Shown here: one piece after another, positions 55,666-64,000 of the stretch
Numbering within the stretch: the first letter of the stretch is position 1
Layout of the letters: each line of letters starts with the position of its first letter
Assembly: GCA_021209875.1 (NCBI GenBank)
Contig: JAGYVD010000003.1
Span: 496,001 to 560,000 of the forward strand
From: Rosellinia necatrix
Taxonomy: Eukaryota > Ascomycota > Sordariomycetes > Xylariales > Xylariaceae
Direction of reading: 5' to 3'
Length of the DNA: 64,000 nucleotides
Made by a program: the position numbers and the translations under genes
Notes under the pieces: model-generated
Database searches by the model: none
The model's input: the letters and a program-made list of their open reading frames with translations, nothing else
What the model was told of the DNA's origin: nothing

Positions 55666-56775
55666 GATCGAGGATGCAGACTAAATCATCTGTGTTGTGT
55701 CAGGTAGGGTTGAGTGTTTGTGGGAGGGGAACGGCATCGGGAAGTTATAGGCAACTATTGTTATTACTATGGCTAGGTACGCTTTTTATTATTTATTTTA
55801 TCGGAAATTTTTTGGGTCCCCGATCTGTGAAGCAAGTACCTATTCACCACTCCAACAAGCACCCAACCCAGTGAAAATCCCCAATGCTAGACAACAACTC
55901 AGTAATGCTTCCATTGAAGTGGATCCAAATACGGCTAGTGCCCTGAAGCTACAGTGGGTCGCCATGCCTATTTACGGCATGCATGCCTCTGCCATGGGCC
56001 GCGTCCCCACAACCACTCCATTAGCTCTGCTTAAGGTAGGTACGTACCTCTTATCACACAACCGTCGTCAATGCCCAAATGGCCGCCAACCTGTTTCAGT
56101 GTCACCCTCCCACCTACCTGCCTATCATTTCACCAGCTTCGTAGGTTACGTAGTGTAGGTAGGTAGGTACGGGCGGCAGTAATAGACTAATAGAAGTAAT
56201 TGAGCCACGGAAGTCACCTCCTGCTTAGTTATCCGCCTCCTTATGCAGGCATGTAGCATTCCCTCGTACCCGTTTCCTGTTCTTTCATTTGCCATTGCTT
56301 GAGAACCGAAAAAAAAAAAATCCCCCTCCCCCCCAACCAAAAAAAACACGCACCTAGGTTTGTCACGCGCCACTCCGGCACCCGAGCACCTTCCGGCACG
56401 CCGTTCGCAACCCTACCACATGTATCTTGCTTCCGAGCTACTGTGGCATACATGGAGTACCCCTGCCATCGATGATCGCTTTGCATGACTTGGGCTGATT
56501 GCAACCCCACCCAAGATAACGAACAAGTCTGCAGGCCGGAGAGTTTCATCGTGGCCACATCAGCTCACCCCTCCATAGCCGAATCATAAGAGTATAAAAA
56601 GGTGCAACCTCCTTTATGTATAGTAGTACCTCCGGTGCCGTGATCTGAGGGGGAAGTGGACACGACCATTTCTATATAGTATGCTAGAGACAAGAAGACG
56701 GGATATAAACAATATCTATGATTTAAATACTTAAGTATGGACAACGAGCATATACAATAACTACACAATAACTAC

Positions 56776-56808
56776 TTACCTACCTAGGTAAGTAGGTACC
56801 TAGGCAGG
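56776..56808. repeat. ACCTAGGTA palindromic island
   Basis: CTTACCTACCTAGGTAAGTA continues into GGTACCTAGGCAGG, so two overlapping ACCTAGGT-type palindromes stand side by side. The same motif occurs at 2211-2228 and near 62603. Confidence 0.8.
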
Positions 56809-57609
56809 TCGGCAGTATGTACTTAACTCTTAATACATAACTACCTACTCGGATAAGGAATATGGCGTCACTTACATAAACCGTCCGCCAAGTGGCATGT
56901 GATTTGTGCCCACTTGTGAGCAGCTCCATCACCCCTCCATCCCTTCTAGACCGTTCCGTCTATGAGTATACGCCGAATGATGTGCTCCAATTCCGAGTTG
57001 AGCATAGGGTGCATCCATCCATCTCGGGCACAATTGGCACAATTGTTTCTCTGCTCTGCCCACTCGAGTTTAAGTTCGGGAAATTAGCATGATGATATAG
57101 AGCCTACGTCGCAACTTCGCCGAAGACAGATATTGGGCTGTATGTCTGACTCATGATTTCTCGACAGTTCTGGATTACCAGAACGCGAGACTGGTGCTAC
57201 AGACTGCTATTCCGCAATCGACGTGTAGAATATGGCGTGTGTGCATTTGGATATCATAGTTCTATCTAAGTGTGCCAAGCCATGGGAATCATGCACCTGA
57301 GGATCTGCAGACATCGAGCTGGCAAAAGCAATATTTCCCCTCCACTTTCCAAAGCCCTGTCTCCCACCCGTTTAGGCCTTTCTGCTCCCCCATGGGGCGC
57401 TCCTCTATTATAGGATATGTCGAGCGTCCTTTGGAAAACCGCTGCGTTTTCCTTCCGCGCAAAGACTTCACTTTGCTCTATGTGTACAACGTACAGATGC
57501 ACGCCGCCCTCTTTCCTACAACCATGCCGAATCCCTTCCCGCCCAAGCAACCGCTTCCTATTCCCGACAACACCCGTTTTGCAGTATGGTGATAAGCGCA
57601 GGCCGAATA

Positions 57610-60600
57610 TTATCTCCGCCAACCCCAGAACCCTCCGGAACCCGTATTGGGGGGGGCTGACGAGGCCGCCGTCGGTGCGCTCTTAGCACTACTGCTCGTT
57701 TCCGTCCTCGACAATGCGAATAATCCCATCACACCAGGTGCTGTGCCCGCAGCGTCGCCCGGAGCCAGCCCGTAGGCTTTCCGCAGGCTTTCGAGCTTCT
57801 GCTTGTACTCGTCCGCCTCTTGTCGCGCGATCGCCTCCGCCGTCTTAGCCTGCACCAAATCCGCTACGAGCGTGTCATAGTCATTCGACGGTCCGGATTC
57901 GGTATGCGACCGTGAGATCGACCTCGAGCGCTGACCGAAAGCCATTTGCGTGTTGGGCGTCGACTTGCTGCGTCCGAGCTTCAACTCGCGCAGGCCACCG
58001 TTGTTGCCGGCAGTGCTCGTGCTGCCAGTCGAGAGACCGGTGCCAGAAAACCACCCACCTGCATCCAGCGTCGTGCTTGGTGTCTCCGCCGAGGCTCTGA
58101 CTCGGAGGGAGTGGACTTGTCTCTCTAGACGTTGCTTGTCCTGGTGAAAGGTGCGAACGTGGGTGTGGCTCTCCCGAAGCTGTTCTCGCAGAGTGCTAGC
58201 TTCTTGGCTAAGCTCATCGATCCGGCGATTATACTCCCGTGACTTGGACATTTCGATCGTAAGGTGTTCCTTTGTCCTTGCTAACTCATCGCGAAGCTCC
58301 GATTTAGTTTGCGCTGATGAGGAATCTCGGTCTTGGGCTTCATCGGTACCAAAACGCATCTCGACGGCATTCATGAGTTGTGATAGACGATTTTCGTTCG
58401 TCGCTTCGTCTTCATTAGTTTCCTGGTCCGCAGATCCAGCCGATTCGCTATCCTTTTTAGTGCCCGATTCCGCTTTGAGTCTGGCCAATAGTGTCTTAAC
58501 CGTCTTCCCGTCTTCCTCTCTTTCCTCTCTCTCCTTCTGCAATTGCGTTGCAAGTAATGAATGATTCCGCTGCAGCTCGCTAAGCGCCGTTAGGAGGTCC
58601 TCAATCTGGGAATGCAGACCCTTATCGCTTGCATGGTGGTATATCTGGGATTTCGCAGCGACAGGCCTTGATTCGCGAATAGAAGCATCGTCGGCGTTGG
58701 ATGAATCGCGGGATATGGTAGTAGCGTCTGTTGATGCCGAGCTTAGAACGCTGGCAGAACTGGCTTCCATCGAGTTCAACGTTGATGCCAAACTTTGTTT
58801 TGACGTACTTCGACGGAGCATGCTCAATGGACGGAGTGGTGCGGGGAAGCCTGGTGATAACGTCCCAGGCCTCGGTGAGGAACTGCTTGCCGTCCAGAGA
58901 CGGCCCAAAAAGCGGGAGGCTGCGGTGGTGACATCGGCCGTTCTAGCCGCATTGGCACTGGCGATCTTTTCCTCTCTATACCGCTGCTCTAGCTGCGCTA
59001 ACCTTTCTCTTGACACAATACTAGACAAACCGACAAAATCGTCAACAAATTCGTCGGCATTGTAGTGGTAACAATCCCAAAGGCCACGAGATAATAGAAG
59101 TTGCATCACGTCTTCCAACTCGGTACAGGCTAAAATACGACCCTGGTTCTTTCGCATAAGCGAGAGAGCCACTCGCATGATTGTCTCCGAAGCCCCTTCG
59201 GCGAAAATGACATCGTAGATGCGAAACAACATAGGCAGCGGGCACGTTACGGCGAAAAAGGAGAGGAACCATTGTGAAACGTAGGCTGGATCGACCTGAA
59301 GATCATCCAGGTGGGCCGACAACGCAGGCATATCCTTGCGCAACAACTCACGAAATTGGTAGATCCGGACATGGAGACCTGACAAATCGGGCAGGAAGCA
59401 TGATCGCATATCATAATGCTCCATTAGCCTACCATCAAATTCACAGTTAGTCCCCCATTCTCAACACAGGGTTATCGTGCGGCTAGGGGCACGCGATCAG
59501 CCCATTTTCAACGTACCGAACCAAAACACAAAAAGCCTGGTTATCAGGCATATGCATCAGCAAAGGGCCAACCAGAAAAGCCAACCCTTGACAGTATCCG
59601 ATCTTGTGGTCGTAGAGGGAGAAGCACTTGAGCACACGCCCCAGCATCCGCTGCCCGTCGCCCTCCGGGTCTCGAAACATATCAACACCCGGGAAGCTTC
59701 TCCCCAGGTCTTTGCCGATGATGCCTTCATAAGGACTCGATTCGCCGCTAAGCCTGTCGAATTGTTCCAAGAGAACTGTCTCCCTGGCACCGGCCATACT
59801 TTGCCATACCACACCTCGCAACGGCGGCGGCACACCTTTCCGAATCTTGTTAGATAGTAGTGTAGGGAGACGGGCTGCTGTCTGTTGATAATCCTTCACC
59901 AGGGCCATGTAGAACTCAAGGTCCGTCATGGGCGGTGGGGGGACAACGGAATATCGTAGAGCGGTGGGCGTAGGGCCATTAACCATTTCCCGCAGCTGGG
60001 CCATTGACGGTGGCCGTGGCCGACGCACCGATAGCTGTTCCACAACTTTCACCTTGATGCTCTTGGGGTTCGTGGCGAGCATGTTATTTTCCTGTTCGAG
60101 CCTTGCAAGGAGCATCGCCGTAGACTACCAGAGAACCCTGACGTTAGAAGTATTGCCTCTGCATCCCGTTGTGGTACGTACGTTGTCATCTGGGTCTTTG
60201 ACCTGTTCGTTCTCCGTCTTTTGTAAACGATCCCAATCCACCTCCTCAGTATCCGACTCCTCTGTTGCACTCTCATCTTGCGGTCTCTCCTCCTGGCTCA
60301 GAGAACCAGCATTGCTCTTTGACTCATCATGAGCCGTTGTGGGGGTTTCGATCTCCATCGCTGTCTCGGTATTATGCTCGACCTCGCCCTCATTTTCTTC
60401 ATTCTCGCATAGGGTCACGGCGCTGGTAGGTGTGTATTCCGGGCCGAAGATACTCCTCCTCGACGGCATGGTAGCTGTAGGTAAGTCTGTATTAACGGAC
60501 AGGGGAGGGGGCTCGGATAAGCGGACTGTGACCATGGAGTCATGGCCCGGAGCTTTGTTATCGACAGGCGATTTCGTCATGGTCAGATCGGTTGAGGGCG

Positions 60601-60646
60601 AGTCGGGAATCCGAGAGGACTCGTTTTTCTGGAGATCTTCATCCAT
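57610..60646 (-). CDS. TBC-domain Rab GTPase-activating protein (Gyp5/EVI5 type)
   Basis: TBC proteins switch off Rab GTPases; Gyp5-type members act on Ypt1/Sec4 in ER-Golgi and exocytic traffic. Exons 60182-60646, 59517-60124 and 57610-59428 join in phase for 963 aa, starting MDEDLQKNESSRIPDSPS. The first 155 residues are acidic and disordered. The TBC domain covers about 240-470: KIRKGVPPPLRGVVWQSMAG, the arginine finger in IIGKDLGRSFPG (~297), the glutamine finger in IGYCQGLAFLVGPLL (~330), and VSQWFLSFFAVTCPLPMLFR. Then a Ser-rich stretch and two coiled-coil blocks (EDLLTALSELQRNHSLLATQ and RELRDELARTKEHLTIE-like) precede a C-terminal QRSRSISRSH part and end GSGGFWGWRR. The long C-terminal coil is typical of Gyp5/EVI5. 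The exact Rab is not set by sequence. Confidence 0.92.
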
Positions 60647-62151
60647 GACGAGGGATGGATGGGCTCGAGAGCGATATGTAATATGGATGGGGCGGTTGGC
60701 CGGAATGCAGATCTCTAGATGCTAAGAATGCCAGCTAACCCCGTCTCACGTACTGGACCTCAGACAACTTCCTCCAATCCGACAGTGTCCTATAACACGT
60801 GTAGCATCGAGGAGAGCGTCGGCAGGGCGTAGCGATACCAAAGTGTTCAAGGCTGGATAAACGATTAGGCCACGCGTTGCTACCTAGCCGTATTCGATGA
60901 ATCCTGTTGATGACAACAAACACCAAGCTAGACAAGCTAGAGTGGGAACATAGAGCACTCGACGAGTTGTGCCCAGTGTGTTGGAAGGTGGTAGGTAGGG
61001 AAGGCAGGGGAGAAACGGTAAGGTGGTGAGGGCAGATGTGGGCTCGATCCAGGGGTCAGTTCGGGGTCGAGGTCTTACCAGCTGCGAAGGTAGATACCTA
61101 GTACTGCGGCAGTTCGGGACAATGTACGGTGTACAAGAGCGACACGAGAACTTAAGGTATTCGGCAGCTCCCCTTTTGTTTCATATGTGGACTGAGAGTT
61201 CCCAATGAGACGATTGGAACAACGGACAAGCGGGTCGAGTATACAAAACATACGTAGATTGGGGGAAGGTCCTCTGGGTCGAGCTAGCCGTGACGAGAGA
61301 CGCCGGAAGGCAGCACGCGAGGCGGTTGGTGGTACAGCAGTGGTGGCCGCCGCGGGAAAAAGAACGACAGTTTCAGGAGCTTGGCCTTGGCTTGAAGGAA
61401 TGGATTCTCGACGTGACCCAACATGCACCGAAACAGAGAAAGCGCATCAACGGGTGAGTAAAAACCAAAGTGGCAAAATAAATCCCCCAACAGAGTCCGT
61501 CTGGGCAACGGGGGAGAGGGAGTCGATACGGATGGGTAAAGTGCAACTACCCAGTATTTCGAGATGGTACGTGTTGGCCGTTGAATGAGCGTCAAGAGAC
61601 TCAGGAGCGACGAGATGAATGGAGACTATTCAAAGTTGGACAGAGACGCGAGACAGAACAACGGAGCAGGGATCCGATCCCCACCTAAGCATCTTGGCGC
61701 CCAAGGCCACCCAAGAATCACCCAAGAAGAAACCTACACTAACCCAGGTACACTACCTGGGTACCCTGCCTCGTGTGTGCTCGTGTGCCATTAGTTATTG
61801 ACCACAATTGCCAGCAAAGGAGTGGGACATTCCCAATTCACCACCATTTATGAACATACCAGAGCTGAACCGCGGTCTATCCCCTTTCCGATGTAGTGTA
61901 CAGAGGGGAGAACCTGCCTCTAAAACGAGTCTGTTTAGCTTTTAGCTTATTGTGCTCACGGCCTCGAGTACAATACCATGGTAGATGAGGTGCATAAGTA
62001 GCCCATACCTAATAGGCTTAGCCCAGGTACGTCCCCTTTAAGCCGACCGCCAAACTAAGACAACCCCTGTCCATCTCCATTTCCTAATCTAGCCCGTCAC
62101 GCACACTATCTGACCTTAGCACTGGCGTGTAAGAATAGACCAATGACCGCT

Positions 62152-62182
62152 CGTTTACGCCAGAAGGCTTCTGGCGCAAACG
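62152..62182. repeat. 31-bp near-perfect inverted repeat
   Basis: CGTTTACGCCAGAAG is followed by one G and then CTTCTGGCGCAAACG: 15-nt arms, one mismatch and a one-base centre. Confidence 0.85.
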
Positions 62183-63005
62183 TTACACTAGAAGGTGTTT
62201 TAAATAACGAACGCGATGGAATAACCACTTTGTGGACTAGCTACGTAGTAGTTACCATACAGGTAAGGAATGAGGTCTGTATTAAACCATGCATCATTCT
62301 TGTTCATGTATCCATCCCAACGGCGACCTCAAGTAAGTCCGTGATTGCCCCAGACAACAGGACCAAAGGCCGTGACTAATTGATATCCACCTTAGTCTCG
62401 AGAGGTATACACTACACTACAGAGTCATAACGCAAAAACCGGTTCAAATGACTGCCAGTATTCAAGATATCATCCTCCTACGCACGTACCCATTCCTAGC
62501 CTATGATGCTGAGAATATATGCGGCAAGTAAATACCCCGCTCGTTTAGCGAGACAGGAATTGCCGGGAATGAGATCAAGAGCAAAGGGCCAATACGAGAT
62601 CTACCTAGGTAACTGGGCTATTAGCCGAAACACAGCTCGGAGACAGACGATGCTCTCAACGAGCACGATGCACTTCTGAAGTAAGTAAGGGAGACAGGGA
62701 AATATATCTAAGCATTACAGCCACATGACAGATCAATAAAGATTAATTTCTCGTTTGTTTTATCTTCATTGGCTGGGAGTGGACAAGCCAATGCCTTACT
62801 TGTACAGGGTCCAGGACGAGCACATGGAGAGCACATGGAGAAATGCAAGATGGCCATGTGCTCTCTAACCAAACACCTGTGATAGAGGTAGGTAGTTCAC
62901 ATCATGCACATGCATAAGGGCAGAGATATCAAATAACGCACCACATGCTAAACTGATGGCTTAGTAACACAGTTGTCATAAAACGTAGACATGGCATAAA
63001 ACCTT

Positions 63006-63031
63006 GGAGAGAGAGAGAGAGAGAGAGAGAA
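63006..63031. repeat. GA dinucleotide microsatellite
   Basis: About twelve GA units without interruption. Confidence 0.9.
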
Positions 63032-64000
63032 AAGACCCTACCTATGAAGGGATCCATTATATAATAGATAGGAAGCTGGGTAGTTAGTTACCTTAATCGA
63101 ATACTACTGTTATGAGGTCCAATCGCAAGCCAAACGTGCATTCCCAGACCTGTAGGTACCCCACTAGGCGCGCGAGTAAACAGCCTGGTTATGATTGGTT
63201 ACAACGCCCAAGGAGCCTTCCGCGCGCGAACATGAAGTTGTGAAATGAGTGAAGACGACGCGACGCGAAGGCGCACGAACTAGTAGTCAACTATTCATTG
63301 ATCGCACTATAAATAGCTGATCCCGTAGCCAAACATAATTATTATATGTTGGCACGAGGCATGCGTTTGTAGGCCCCACCTGTTGTTACACTCCCACCCA
63401 ACTAACCTCCCTGCTCCCGAAGATAGGGAGGGACTAAAAGCTGGCCTCGGATTATAAATTTCATGGCGTATGAGATTCGAAAAGATACGGACTAAAGGAA
63501 GAGCACAATACACACTAGATGCCTTTTTGGCACAGGGCGTGAATATCCTCACACTATATTGATTAATAGAATGGGGCATGTTCCCAAGGCGCCCGAAACG
63601 GCCATAACGTCATGGCCCATTCCATTGGCCGGCATATGTACCCCCAACGCCACGAGCAGCGGTCATTTCACCAACCACCATAGAATCCAACATGTTTAAT
63701 GAATTTACTAAACCCCCACAAGTTCCAACTTGACCCGTGCTGAACCATTGGAGACTAGCACAAAGTATACCATAGTTGCCGGCAGACCGGGATAGGTAAG
63801 CAAGGCGAGTAGTCCCCATGCAGTTGAGGCGCAACAATGATCTACACGAAATATCTGGGTTGGCGAAATTTGGTCATGGAGAGTTGACGAATGTATGCTA
63901 GCTTGGCTGATCCGACACCACCTATACAACGGAAGGGCCGAATATATACTTCGTCTAGTCGTGGAAACCAAAGAAAACACTGTCCCGTGGCGCCGACAAC

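Larger units (their letters stand above)
55184..57609. other. 2.4 kb intergenic with TAGG-type repeats
   Basis: Upstream of RTN1 and downstream of the TBC gene. GTAGGTAG arrays lie at about 55568-55665 and ACCTAGGTA palindromes at about 56776-56808; A-runs and C-runs at 56310-56346. Open stretches are short and unsupported. Confidence 0.45.
60647..64000. other. 3.4 kb without a recognised gene at the window edge
   Basis: The first few hundred bases hold the TBC-gene promoter. An imperfect inverted repeat lies at 62152-62182, GA repeats at 63006-63031, and ACCTAGGT-type motifs at about 62603. No frame of useful length matches a family. A gene may begin beyond the window; the last 400 bases have short open stretches on minus that I cannot assign. 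Confidence 0.4.

Noticed and set aside
1..64000. tRNA, 5S rRNA and snoRNA genes
   Set aside because: I looked by eye for B-box (GGTTCRANTCC) and paired A-box elements and found no acceptable cloverleaf; a covariance-model scan would settle it.
2879..64000. A coordinated multi-gene system (biosynthetic cluster, immunity or mobile island)
   Set aside because: Neighbouring genes belong to unrelated housekeeping pathways with independent orientation; the only clustering seen is the P450 relic group, which lacks core enzymes.

Overview
This window is nuclear DNA from a filamentous ascomycete (Pezizomycotina), most likely a Sordariomycete. The evidence is short spliceosomal introns (mostly 50-120 nt with GTRNGT donors), intron-containing fungal orthologues (ECM29, NMD3, HIS5, CNS1, TOP2, RTN1, GYP5-type TBC protein, Xbp1-type APSES regulator), secreted fungal hydrolases (deuterolysin, GH76) and repeat-rich intergenic DNA with many ACCTAGGT/TAGG islands. 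The class is an inference; no rRNA or other marker gene is present. Exon structures were derived by hand from splice signals, phase and family conservation.

Layout. 0-2.9 kb: repeat-bearing sequence with no recognised gene. 2.9-8.5 kb: ECM29 proteasome adaptor (+). 9.0-10.1 kb: conserved basic protein of unknown function (+), ending 44 nt from the convergent TauD/Jlp1-type dioxygenase (-, 10.2-11.6 kb). 11.6-15 kb: no supportable gene. 15.0-20.4 kb: a P450 neighbourhood with one intact gene (-) and two decayed P450 relics (one +, one -). 20.9-21.2 kb: a possible small Cys-rich protein. 22.3-24.7 kb: NMD3 with a 12-nt microexon. 24.8-25.0 kb: LTR-like relic. 26.1-27.6 kb: trypsin-like protease with an N-terminal hydrophobic segment. 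28.5-29.6 kb: deuterolysin. 31.3-31.9 kb: fungal-specific exported protein with a frameshift. 33.9-35.7 kb: GH76 cell-wall gene with one in-frame stop in a conserved motif. 36.3-39.6 kb: HIS5, with a Gcn4/CpcA-type site upstream, followed by CNS1, which carries two frameshifts. 40.4-42.6 kb: APSES regulator (-) with poly-Asp, poly-Gln, poly-Pro and poly-His tracts. 42.6-46.8 kb: minisatellite-rich DNA without a recognised gene. 46.8-52.1 kb: TOP2 (+), convergent with RTN1 (-, 53.5-55.2 kb). 57.6-60.6 kb: GYP5/EVI5-type Rab GAP (-). 60.6-64 kb: no recognised gene.

Most genes are unrelated housekeeping functions: proteasome (ECM29), 60S export (NMD3), histidine synthesis (HIS5), Hsp90 co-chaperone (CNS1), DNA topology (TOP2), ER shape and traffic (RTN1, TBC protein). 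Secreted or catabolic genes (P450s, taurine-type dioxygenase, three extracellular-type hydrolases) lie between them. I see no operon-like system, CRISPR, or clearly new multi-gene system. The most informative signals are gene-structure anomalies: the NMD3 microexon and an off-by-one splice junction, a GC-AG intron, single-base gains in G/C runs of otherwise intact genes, a RIP-type nonsense change in GH76, and a decaying P450 cluster.
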